DNA of 64,000 nt from Delftia acidovorans (GTDB lineage: Bacteria > Pseudomonadota > Gammaproteobacteria > Burkholderiales > Burkholderiaceae_C): NCBI GenBank assembly GCA_031286585.1, contig JAITUC010000007.1:98274-162273 (forward strand), written 5' to 3'. A program made the position numbers and the translations under genes. How positions within the stretch are numbered: the first letter of the stretch is position 1; the number at the start of each line of letters is the position of its first letter. This document shows, piece after piece, positions 18,717 to 25,850 of this stretch. A model generated the notes under the pieces. It ran no database searches. It was given only the letters and a program-made list of their open reading frames with translations, and was not told the origin of the DNA.

Positions 18717-19346
18717 ATGGAACCTGTACCCGACGCCACCGTCTACATCGTCGATGACGACACCGATGTACGCGAAGCGCTGGCCTGGCTGCTGCGCTCG
18801 CGCCGCCTGCTCAGCGAATGCTATGACAGCGCAGAGGCCTTCGACGCCATGCTGCAGTCGCGCCCGCCACCACGCAATCCCTGCTGCCTGCTGCTGGACA
18901 TGCGCATGGGCGGCATGAGCGGGCTGGCGCTGTTCAACCTCATGCTGGAGCGCAACCAGATCGCGGGCATGCCCGTGATCTTCCTGACCGGCCATGCCGA
19001 CGTGCCCACGGCCGTGGACACGGTCAAGCGCGGCGCCTTCGATTTCTGCGAGAAGCCCTTTTCGGACAACGCGCTCGTGGACCGCATCGAGCAGGCGCTG
19101 GAACTGTCAGCCCAGCACCAGGCCGAGACCCGCGCGCGCGAGGCCGTGCGTGCGCGCTTCAACGAACTGACGGAGCGCGAGCGCGACGTGATGCGGCTGG
19201 TGGTGGAGGGCATTCCCAACAAGCTCATCGCCGACCAGCTGGACATCAGCGTGCGCACCGTCGAAGTCCACCGCGCGCGCGTCTTCGACAAGATGCAGGT
19301 CAAGTCGGCCGTGGAACTGGCCAACCTGCTGCGCACGCACGGCTGA
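18717..19346 (+). CDS. FixJ/NarL-type two-component response regulator
   Basis: 209 residues. The receiver domain (1-125) has the acidic pocket IVDDD (about 11-15), phospho-acceptor Asp61 in LLLDMRMGGMSG, Thr91 in FLTGHAD and Lys113 in CEKPF. A LuxR-type helix-turn-helix (~150-205: LTERERDVMRLV, then IPNKLIADQLDISVRTVEVH) binds DNA. It is the expected partner of the kinase just upstream. ATG at 18717 places the receiver motif at the right distance from the N-terminus. Target genes are not evident. Confidence 0.95.
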   Translation: MEPVPDATVYIVDDDTDVREALAWLLRSRRLLSECYDSAEAFDAMLQSRPPPRNPCCLLLDMRMGGMSGLALFNLMLERNQIAGMPVIFLTGHADVPTAVDTVKRGAFDFCEKPFSDNALVDRIEQALELSAQHQAETRAREAVRARFNELTERERDVMRLVVEGIPNKLIADQLDISVRTVEVHRARVFDKMQVKSAVELANLLRTHG

Positions 19347-19351
19347 CGTCT

Positions 19352-20626
19352 TCAGAAATACGTGGCGATCACGTCCACCACGTCGTAGCCATCGTTGACG
19401 ACGGCCATCTGCCGCCATTTGTCGAAGGTCAGGCAGGGATGGGAGATATCGAAGGCCAGCATGTCGCCGACGCGCAGGCCATCGTCCTCGGCCACCTTCA
19501 GGAAAGCGTGCTGGTCCATCATGGCCGTGACCTCCCAATGGGATGGTGCTGCCACCGGCGCGGCATCACCGGGGCGGTAGCGAAGTGCGGGCCGGGGCGG
19601 CACGGCCTCGAAGGCGGTATCGCGCTTGCCCAGCGCCACGATGGCGCGGCCGGGCTCGGGCAGCGACTGCACATAGGCCCAGACCTGCAGCGCAGGCAGC
19701 AGGCTGGCACGCATCTGCTGCGCCACGGGGTTGGTCTGGTCGATGCGCTGCTGCGCTGCCTGGTAGATGCCCGCATCATGCGTGAGATAGCAGCCGGGGC
19801 GCAGCACCAGATCCAGCGCTCCGCCTATATCGGCCTTGCCGAATTCCTGGGCCACCACGTCGTACCAGGCAGAGCCGGCCCCCGTGAGCACGGCCGGGCT
19901 GCGCTGCAATCGTCCATCGCCTGCGAGCCGCTCAAGCCAGTGAACGGCGCGCCGCAGCAGGGTACGGATGGCCTCCTCTTCCTTGAGCACGCCCTCGTAG
20001 ACCTCGATGCCGGCCAGTTGCACGGCCGTGCCGGCCCTTGCCAAGGCATCCAGCAGCGGCTGCATCTGCGCATCGGAGCGCACGCCCGTGCGCCCGCCGG
20101 GCGGGCCCAGCTCGATCAGCACCTGCACGGACTGGCCCGCCGCGCCGAAGAAGGCGGCCAGCTGCTCGACCTGCTCGGCGCAGTCCACCAGGCAGAAGAA
20201 CTCGAAACCGGGATCGGCCAGCAGCTCGGCCACGGCAGCCATATTGCGCCGCCCGATCAGCTGGTTGGCCATGAGCACGCGGCGCACGCCGTGGGCATGG
20301 GCCACGCGCGTCTGCTGGGCAGTCGCCAAGGTGATGCCCCAGGCGCCCGCATCGATCTGCTGGCGGAAGAGGCGGGGCGCCATGGTCGTCTTGCCGTGGG
20401 GCGCGAGCTTGGCGCCGTAGGCGTCCACAAAGCGCTGCATCCAGGCCAGGTTGTGCGCCAGGCGCGACTGCGAGAGCACGGCGGCCGGCAGGCCCAGATC
20501 CTCGCGCAGCAGGTTCCAGCCCTGCGCTGCGGCGTACTGCGGGGCACAGGGTGCGGACAGCGCACCCAGGCCCTTGTCGAGCGGGCTGACCACGTCGGCC
20601 GTGCCTGCTGTGCTTGCTTCACTCAT
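19352..20626 (-). CDS. D-serine dehydratase/D-threonine aldolase-like PLP enzyme (fold type III amino acid deaminase)
   Basis: 424 residues. The alanine racemase-type N-domain carries the PLP lysine Lys79 in APHGKTTMAP. The C-domain has the zinc pair His396 and Cys398 in ISHPCLTFDKW, which marks the eukaryotic-type D-serine dehydratase/D-threo-3-hydroxyaspartate dehydratase family. It would deaminate a D-hydroxy amino acid in the cytoplasm. The ATG at 20626 has an excellent GGGGAG ribosome-binding site; the open frame continues 20 codons upstream without one. Convergent with the response regulator, 5 bp apart. Dehydratase versus aldolase activity cannot be decided from sequence alone. Confidence 0.85.
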   Translation of the reverse strand: MSEASTAGTADVVSPLDKGLGALSAPCAPQYAAAQGWNLLREDLGLPAAVLSQSRLAHNLAWMQRFVDAYGAKLAPHGKTTMAPRLFRQQIDAGAWGITLATAQQTRVAHAHGVRRVLMANQLIGRRNMAAVAELLADPGFEFFCLVDCAEQVEQLAAFFGAAGQSVQVLIELGPPGGRTGVRSDAQMQPLLDALARAGTAVQLAGIEVYEGVLKEEEAIRTLLRRAVHWLERLAGDGRLQRSPAVLTGAGSAWYDVVAQEFGKADIGGALDLVLRPGCYLTHDAGIYQAAQQRIDQTNPVAQQMRASLLPALQVWAYVQSLPEPGRAIVALGKRDTAFEAVPPRPALRYRPGDAAPVAAPSHWEVTAMMDQHAFLKVAEDDGLRVGDMLAFDISHPCLTFDKWRQMAVVNDGYDVVDVIATYF

Positions 20627-20683
20627 ACGACTCCCCTTTGATGGATGGATGCCAGCATAGGGCAAGGCAGGTGGCTGCCCACG

Positions 20684-20710
20684 CAAAAACGCCCCGCGTT
20701 GCGGGGCGTT
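20684..20710 (-). terminator. Intrinsic terminator after the OmpA-like gene
   Basis: AACGCCCCGC, 3-nt loop, GCGGGGCGTT; on the minus strand this is followed by TTTTGCGT. It stands 22 bp beyond the stop of the OmpA-like lipoprotein gene and upstream of the D-serine dehydratase-like gene start. Confidence 0.9.
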
Positions 20711-20731
20711 GCATCCGGGCCAGAGCCGGGA

Positions 20732-21448
20732 TCAGCGGGGCTGCTGGTACTGGGGCTGCTGGTACTGCGGCTGCTGCTGATACTGGGGTTGCTGCTGGTG
20801 TTGCTGCGGGATCTCGCCCACGAAGATTTCCACGCGGCGGTTCATGGCACGGCCGCTGGCCGAGTCGTTGGAAGCAACGGGCTGGTGCGAACCACGGCCT
20901 TCGGTGGCGATGCGGGCGCCCGAGACGCCGCGCATGGTCAGATAGTTGCGCGTGCTGTTGGCGCGGTCCAGAGACAGCGGGTTGTTGATGGCATCCGAGC
21001 CCGTGCTGTCCGTGTGGCCGATGATGCGCACCTCGGCATTGGGGTTGTTGCGCAGGCCTTCGGCGAAGCGGTCCAGGATGGGGGCGAAGTTGCCCTTGAT
21101 GTCGGAACGGTTGGTGTCGAACGAGATGTCGCTGGGAATGTCGAGCTTGAGCTGGTTGTCGGCCGTCTGGCTCACGTTCACGCCCGTGCCCTGGGTGGCC
21201 TGCTCCATCTCGCGCTTTTGCTTTTCCATGTTCTGCGACCAGATGTAGGTGCCCAGAGCGCCGACGCCGGCACCGATCACGGCGCCCGTGCCGGCCCTGC
21301 CGCCGGTGACCGCGCCCAGCACGGCGCCTGCTGCAGCGCCCACGCCAGCGCCCGTGGCCGTGCGGCGCTGGGTGTCGCTCATGTTCGCGCAGCCGGAGAT
21401 GAACAGTGCGGCAGCCGTTGCGGCGGCCAGAACGATGTGCTTGCGCAT
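20732..21448 (-). CDS. OmpA family lipoprotein with glycine zipper and Gln/Pro/Tyr-rich tail
   Basis: 238 residues. A lipoprotein signal ends in LFISGC (Cys20 lipidated). A glycine-zipper membrane segment follows (~40-75: GAGVGAAAGAVLGAVTGG), then an OmpA/MotB peptidoglycan-binding domain (~105-220: FDTNRSDIKG, IIGHTDSTGSDAINNPLSLD, EGRGSHQPVASN, NRRVEI). The last ~20 residues are imperfect QPQYQ repeats, outside the domain and not usual for the family. It should anchor the outer membrane to peptidoglycan. ATG at 21448 has AGGAG at ideal distance. Followed by its own terminator. Confidence 0.93.
   Translation of the reverse strand: MRKHIVLAAATAAALFISGCANMSDTQRRTATGAGVGAAAGAVLGAVTGGRAGTGAVIGAGVGALGTYIWSQNMEKQKREMEQATQGTGVNVSQTADNQLKLDIPSDISFDTNRSDIKGNFAPILDRFAEGLRNNPNAEVRIIGHTDSTGSDAINNPLSLDRANSTRNYLTMRGVSGARIATEGRGSHQPVASNDSASGRAMNRRVEIFVGEIPQQHQQQPQYQQQPQYQQPQYQQPR
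20737..20802. repeat. Imperfect tandem repeat encoding the Gln/Tyr-rich tail of the OmpA-like protein
   Basis: Two perfect 15-bp units (GGGGCTGCTGGTACT at 20737 and 20752) followed by two degenerate 18-bp units. On the minus strand these encode QYQQP, QYQQP, QYQQQP and QHQQQP. Unit number changes would keep the frame, so the tail length could vary between strains. Confidence 0.75.
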
Positions 21449-21595
21449 GGGAAACTCCTTTTTGAATCTTTGGGAACGCACCGTGCGGTAGCGCCAGGGT
21501 CCCCATTGTGGAAATCAGGCTGTGCACAGCCTATCAGTGCGGGCAGGGCATACCCGTAGGACGGCGCCCGCTCCGCGAGGCTGCGTCCACGGCCG

Positions 21596-21766
21596 TCAAG
21601 GGCGGCTGCGGTCCTGCCCGGGAGAGGGTTTGTCTGGAGACGGATGTGAATCCCGTGGCGTGTCCACGGGCAACTCGCCCTTGCGGCGCCCGGAGAACAT
21701 GGTCCACCACACAATAGCGACCAGAATCACCAAGGCCAGCAGTGCTTCGAGCAAAATCAACCCCAT
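21596..21766 (-). CDS. Small single-pass membrane protein (56 aa), conserved in Burkholderiales
   Basis: 56 residues: MGLILLEALLALVILVAIVW forms one transmembrane helix, followed by WTMFSGRRKGE and a hydrophilic Pro/Asp/Ser-rich tail. I remember similar micro-proteins in related genomes but know no function. The start is well supported by GGAGGTGG 6 nt before the ATG. Its ATG and that of mltA on the other strand share the tetranucleotide CATG, so each gene's leader lies inside the other gene. Confidence 0.65.
   Translation of the reverse strand: MGLILLEALLALVILVAIVWWTMFSGRRKGELPVDTPRDSHPSPDKPSPGQDRSRP
21752..21757 (+). promoter_or_regulatory. Candidate -10 box of mltA, 7 nt before ATG
   Basis: CAAAAT followed by CAACCCC and the mltA ATG. 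Spacing matches similar boxes before purB, pyrF and the DUF1631 gene and would give a leaderless mRNA, in line with the lack of a Shine-Dalgarno. No clear -35. Confidence 0.35.
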
Positions 21767-22949
21767 GAATTTCCACCTCCTGCGCCATGCCGCGATGGCG
21801 CTGATTGTAGGGACGCTGGTCGCCTGCACGACCACCACCAAGCCGGTCTATGACCCTTCGCCCGTGCCCGACCTGCAGCCGGGCGGCCCGGTCACCGTGA
21901 CACCCAGGCCCCCGCTGGTCACCAACACCCCCACCAAGAGCCGCTGGATCGCAGCCGACTGGAGCGAATTGCCCGGCCTGCAGGAAGACGCGCTGCACGA
22001 AGCCTGGAACGCCTGGCTCAAGAACTGCGAACGGCCCAGCTCGGTCTTCGCGGGCCTGTGCCGGGACGTGCGCCAGCTGAGCATTGCCACGGGCGACGAG
22101 CAGCGCGCCTGGCTCATGGCCAATCTGCAGCCCTACCGCATCGAAGCGCTGGGCGGTGGCCCGGACGGCATGCTGACCGCCTACTACGAGCCGCTGTTCG
22201 AGGCACGGCGCCTGCCGGGCGACGGATTCAACGTGCCGCTGTACAAGACGCCGGCCGGCGCCGGCTTCGGCAGCCGCAAGCCCTGGTTCTCGCGCCAGCA
22301 GATCGAGACGATGCCCGAGGCCCAGGCGGCCCTGGCAGGCCGCGCCATCGCCTGGATGCGCGACCCCGTCGATGCGATGGTGCTGCACATCCAGGGATCG
22401 GGGCGCCTGAACATCACCGAGCCCACAGGCGCGCAACGCACGATCCGCGTCGCCTTCGCGGGCACCAATGACCATCCCTACAAGAGCGTGGGCCGCTGGC
22501 TGCTGGACCAGGGACTGGTGCGCGACGCCACCTGGCCCGGCATCAGCGCCTGGGTGGCAGCCAACCCCGGCCGCGTCAATGAAATGCTGTGGAGCAACCC
22601 GCGCTATGTCTTCTTCCGCGAGGAACCGCTGGAAGGGCTGGACCTGCAATTCGGCCCCAAGGGCGCCCAGGGCGTGGCCCTGACCCCGGGCCGCTCCATC
22701 GCCGTGGACAAGCAGAGCATTCCCTACGGCACGCCGGTCTGGCTGTCCACATCCGGGCCCACCGTGGCCCTGAACCGTCTGGTCTTTGCCCAGGACACGG
22801 GCAGCGCCATCGTCGGCGCCGTGCGCGCCGACTACTTCATGGGCTGGGGCCCCGAAGCCGGTGACCTGGCGGGCCGCATCAAGCAGAACCTGCGCCTGTG
22901 GGCCTTCTGGCCGCGGAGCCTTGCCAGCCAGGCACCGCACTTGAAGTGA
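21765..22949 (+). CDS. mltA: Membrane-bound lytic murein transglycosylase A
   Basis: 394 residues. Signal peptide with a lipobox-like GTLVAC (Cys21), then a Pro-rich linker. The MltA barrel (~110-270: GPDGMLTAYYEPLFEARR, then AMVLHIQGSGRL) is followed by the 3D domain. The catalytic Asp lies in AQDTGSAIVGAVRADYFMG near residue 350. It cleaves peptidoglycan to 1,6-anhydromuropeptides at the outer membrane inner face. ATG at 21765 overlaps the divergent micro-gene start; an ATG ten codons in would leave a shorter but workable signal. Just after the stop comes a GC-rich palindromic repeat. Confidence 0.95.
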   Translation: MNFHLLRHAAMALIVGTLVACTTTTKPVYDPSPVPDLQPGGPVTVTPRPPLVTNTPTKSRWIAADWSELPGLQEDALHEAWNAWLKNCERPSSVFAGLCRDVRQLSIATGDEQRAWLMANLQPYRIEALGGGPDGMLTAYYEPLFEARRLPGDGFNVPLYKTPAGAGFGSRKPWFSRQQIETMPEAQAALAGRAIAWMRDPVDAMVLHIQGSGRLNITEPTGAQRTIRVAFAGTNDHPYKSVGRWLLDQGLVRDATWPGISAWVAANPGRVNEMLWSNPRYVFFREEPLEGLDLQFGPKGAQGVALTPGRSIAVDKQSIPYGTPVWLSTSGPTVALNRLVFAQDTGSAIVGAVRADYFMGWGPEAGDLAGRIKQNLRLWAFWPRSLASQAPHLK

Positions 22950-23045
22950 CCCCCTGAGCGGCTACGCCGCTTCCCCCTCTCTACTCGCTTCGCGAGGGAG
23001 GGGGACGGCAGCCTCGCTGCGGGGCGGCCCTTGCTCGCTGCCCCC
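22950..23045 (+). repeat. Intergenic GC-rich palindromic repeat, copy 1
   Basis: Begins CCCCCTGAGCGGCTACGCCG directly after the mltA stop. It contains the hairpin AGCGGC-TAC-GCCGCT, a second hairpin (CCCCCTC...CTCGC-TTC-GCGAG...GAGGGGG), and the block CAGCCTCGCTGCGGGGCGGC. Similar copies lie at 23161-23245 (inverted) and 35506-35615. The 23046-23160 stretch between the two arms holds nothing I recognise. Confidence 0.85.
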
Positions 23046-23160
23046 GCTTTGGGGTGCGCCGGTTTTATCCTTTGCGCCAAGGCTCGTCCCGCATGGCACA
23101 AGACCAGCGCAGACACACCTCTATCCACTGTCCCTCGCTCTGACGCAGCCCAACGCCAGG

Positions 23161-23245
23161 GGCGCCGAGCAAGAGCCGCCTCGCGGCGGGGGCGCCTAGC
23201 CGAGGGCGCCGTCCCCTGGGGGAAGCGGCGTAGCCGCTCAGGGGG
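23161..23245 (-). repeat. Intergenic GC-rich palindromic repeat, copy 2 (inverted)
   Basis: Reverse complement begins with the same 24 bases as copy 1 (CCCCCTGAGCGGCTACGCCG... then CTTCCCCC) and then diverges. Its first bases are the last codon and stop of the MFS_3 gene (ACC CCC TGA). Together with copy 1 it forms a large inverted pair between two convergent genes and may help termination. Confidence 0.8.
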
Positions 23246-24998
23246 TATCAAAATACCGTGTCACGCGCGGCGGTTCCTTGCCCTTGTGATAGGCCAGCTT
23301 GCGGTCGCGCAGGGCCACGTCGGCGGCGGTGACGCGGTCGAAGCGGCGCAGGTGCTCGGTCCAGGATTCGTCGATGATCTGCTCCACATAGCGCTCGGGG
23401 TGGCTCATGCTGTGCAGCAGGCTCCAGCCCAGCGCGCCCTGGCGCATGCGGCTGCGGCGGCTTTCCTGCATGAGGGCGCGGAAGGCCTCGGCCTGGGTGG
23501 GGTCGATCTGGTATTCGATGGTGACGACCACGCGGCCGGCTTCGGGGATGTTGACCTCGGGGCGCTGGAAGGCCTTGGAGGGACTCAGGTCCTCCTCCAT
23601 CTGGCGATCGCGCACCAGGCGCTGGACCAGCAGCATGCAGAGCACGCCGCTGGCGGCGGCCACCATGAGGCTGCCCCGCACGCCCACCATGCTGGCCACC
23701 TGTCCCCACAGCGCGGCGCCTGTCGCCGTACCGCCCATGATGGACATCTGGTAGATGGACATGCCGCGCGCCCGCACCCAGTTGGGCAGGGCCATCTGGG
23801 CCGAGACGCCCAGCACGTTGGCGGTGGAGATCAGCGCCATGCCCGCCAGCATCATGGCCGGCACGGCCATGTAGACATTGGGCGACACGGCCACGGCCAG
23901 CGTGGCCAGCGCATGCACGGCAGAGCCTGACCGTATCAGGCTTTCCTTGGACATGGCCTGGCGCAGGCGCGGCAGGAACATGGCGCCCACGATGGCGCCG
24001 GTACCCATGGAAGCCAGCAGCAGCGTGAAGGTCTCGGCGCCGCCACCGCCATCGGCGGGGCCGTGCAGGCGCTGGGCCACCAGGGGCAGCAAGGCCATCA
24101 CGGCCGTGCACTGCAGGAAGAAACACACCGTGCGCGCCAGCACCGCATGCATGCGTGGCGACTCGCGCACGAACTGCAGGCCCACGCGCATGGCCGAGGG
24201 CAGGCGCTCGCGGCCCAGCGGGTTGGCCACATGGCGGCGCTTCCAGCGGATCAGCACGATGCCCGAGAGGATGGACAGCACGGCATTGAGCACGAACACC
24301 CAGGCGCTGCCCAGGCTGGCGATGATGGCGCCTGCCACCAGCGGGCCGATGATGCGCGAGGCGTTCATGGCCACGGCATTGAGCGCCATGGCCGAAGGCA
24401 GGTGGTGCTTGGGCACGAGTTCGGGGATCAGCGCCGAGAACACGGGCCAGCGCATGGCCAGGCCGATGCCGTTGGCAAAGGTCAGCACCAGCAGCCAGTG
24501 CGCCGTCATCCGGCCGGACAGCACGAACAGGCACAGCACCAGGGCCACGGCCGCCACCCAGAACTGGGTGACGATGAAGTAGCGGCGCCGGTCCAGGATG
24601 TCGGCCAGCGCGCCGCTGGGCAGGCCCAGCAGGAAGACGGGGAGCGTGGAGGCCGACTGCACCAGGGCCACCAGCACGGGCGAGGTGGTCAGCGAGGTCA
24701 TGAGCCAGGCCGCCGCCACATCGTTCATCCACATGCAGGTGTTGGCCGCCATCCAGATCAGCCAAAGCATGCGGAAGGTGGGGCCGGACAGCGGTGCCCA
24801 GACGCCCTGCTGGGCCTGGGCCGTCTTCTGGCCTTCGGCCTCGGCGGCCGACCTGTCGGCGGCCGTCATGCCGGAGGGATCTTCGATCAGGGTGCCCGGC
24901 GCCCCCATGCCCGAAGGCTCGGCCGCAGGCGGGGTGGAAGGCTCGGATTCAGGGGCAGGCGGCTGGGCGGGGGCTGGTGTTGTTTGTTCTGCGGCCAT
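23238..24998 (-). CDS. MFS_3 family transporter (EntS-like) with C-terminal ABM-like domain
   Basis: 586 residues. A Pro/Ala/Glu-rich N-terminal extension (~1-65) precedes about twelve transmembrane helices (~75-470). Cytoplasmic loop motifs such as GLPSGALADILDRRR and the segment MALNAVAMNASRIIGPLVAG fit the PF05977 group that includes the enterobactin exporter EntS. The last ~100 residues (VVVTIEYQIDPTQAEAFRAL, then HSMSHPERYVEQIIDESW) resemble an antibiotic biosynthesis monooxygenase-type dimeric barrel, which some members carry. Substrate unknown. The stop codon is supplied by the palindromic repeat. Confidence 0.88.
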   Translation of the reverse strand: MAAEQTTPAPAQPPAPESEPSTPPAAEPSGMGAPGTLIEDPSGMTAADRSAAEAEGQKTAQAQQGVWAPLSGPTFRMLWLIWMAANTCMWMNDVAAAWLMTSLTTSPVLVALVQSASTLPVFLLGLPSGALADILDRRRYFIVTQFWVAAVALVLCLFVLSGRMTAHWLLVLTFANGIGLAMRWPVFSALIPELVPKHHLPSAMALNAVAMNASRIIGPLVAGAIIASLGSAWVFVLNAVLSILSGIVLIRWKRRHVANPLGRERLPSAMRVGLQFVRESPRMHAVLARTVCFFLQCTAVMALLPLVAQRLHGPADGGGGAETFTLLLASMGTGAIVGAMFLPRLRQAMSKESLIRSGSAVHALATLAVAVSPNVYMAVPAMMLAGMALISTANVLGVSAQMALPNWVRARGMSIYQMSIMGGTATGAALWGQVASMVGVRGSLMVAAASGVLCMLLVQRLVRDRQMEEDLSPSKAFQRPEVNIPEAGRVVVTIEYQIDPTQAEAFRALMQESRRSRMRQGALGWSLLHSMSHPERYVEQIIDESWTEHLRRFDRVTAADVALRDRKLAYHKGKEPPRVTRYFDTP

Positions 24999-25158
24999 GT
25001 GCCCCTGATTCTCGGCCCAAACGCTGGGTGGCGCCAGAAATGGTTGTTGTACTAAGAACCACGATCACTGCCTTGCACGGTAGGCGTTTTGCGCTCCTTT
25101 TGCAGGAGCACACTGTCGCTTCGGCGCGACCTTCATGGGCCAGTCCGCCGGCCTGCGG

Positions 25159-25662
25159 CTACTGGCCCGGCAGTCCCTGGCCCGCCATGGGCCCCAGCTG
25201 GGACAGCGGCAGCGCATGGCTGGACTTGATCTCGCCCAGCGAGAAACTGGTCTGCATGTCCTTCACATTGGGCAGGTTCAGCAGCGTGTTGCGCGCGAAC
25301 TGCGCAAAGCTGTCCAGGTCGCGCGCCACCACCTGCAGCTCGAAGGTGCCGGTGCCGCTGATGTAGTGGCAGGTCACGACCTCGGGCAGCTTGCGGATGG
25401 CATCCTCCATCTCCAGCGTCAGCGAGCCGGCCGTGCGCACGGCATCGAGCCGCACGAAGGCCAGCACGCCCAGGCCGATCTTGTGGCGGTCGATGTCGGC
25501 GTGGTAGCCGCGGATGAAGCCCGCCTCCTCCAGCGCCCGCACACGGCGCCAGCAGGGCGCGGCCGACAGGCCCACGCGCTGGGCCAGCTCGGCATTGGTC
25601 AGACGCGCATCGGCCTGCAGGTGCCCAAGGATGGCAATGTCGAATTTGTCCAAAGTTTGCAC
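25159..25662 (-). CDS. Lrp/AsnC family transcriptional regulator
   Basis: 167 residues. N-terminal helix-turn-helix (~5-60: LDKFDIAILGHLQADARLTN, then ELAQRVGLSAAPCWRRVRAL) and C-terminal RAM effector-binding domain (~68-145: YISGTGTFELQVVARDLDSF). The last ~15 residues are Pro/Gly-rich. It is divergent from the large oxidoreductase gene, with 188 bp between and an elaborate inverted repeat 12 nt before its own start. It therefore probably regulates itself and the oxidoreductase in response to an amino or keto acid (inferred from family and position). Confidence 0.94.
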   Translation of the reverse strand: MQTLDKFDIAILGHLQADARLTNAELAQRVGLSAAPCWRRVRALEEAGFIRGYHADIDRHKIGLGVLAFVRLDAVRTAGSLTLEMEDAIRKLPEVVTCHYISGTGTFELQVVARDLDSFAQFARNTLLNLPNVKDMQTSFSLGEIKSSHALPLSQLGPMAGQGLPGQ

Positions 25663-25673
25663 AAAACACCATT

Positions 25674-25705
25674 TTCAAGAAAGATTCTTGCCAAGAATAC
25701 TTGAA
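25674..25705. promoter_or_regulatory. Nested inverted repeat, probable operator of the Lrp-type regulator
   Basis: ATTCTTG-C-CAAGAAT (25684-25698) is a perfect 7-1-7 palindrome. It sits inside an outer pair TTCAAG (25674-25679) and CTTGAA (25700-25705). The block is AT-rich in a GC-rich genome and lies in the divergent space next to the regulator. Lrp-family dimers favour such AT-rich dyads. Confidence 0.65.
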
Positions 25706-25850
25706 ACAGCGCAAAGAAAGCAAAGACCTATCAGACGAGCACGAATACACTGAAAAAAGGCGATTTGGTTCAGACAACGAGTGCCGTGCATGCCTCCCTC
25801 CCGTTCCGGGCAGGACATGACAGGGCGCCGACCATCGATGGAGACAAGCC

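Noticed and set aside
25093..25109. GCTCCT...AGGAGC hairpin after the Lrp-type gene
   Set aside because: Only 6 bp and no T run, so not called a terminator.
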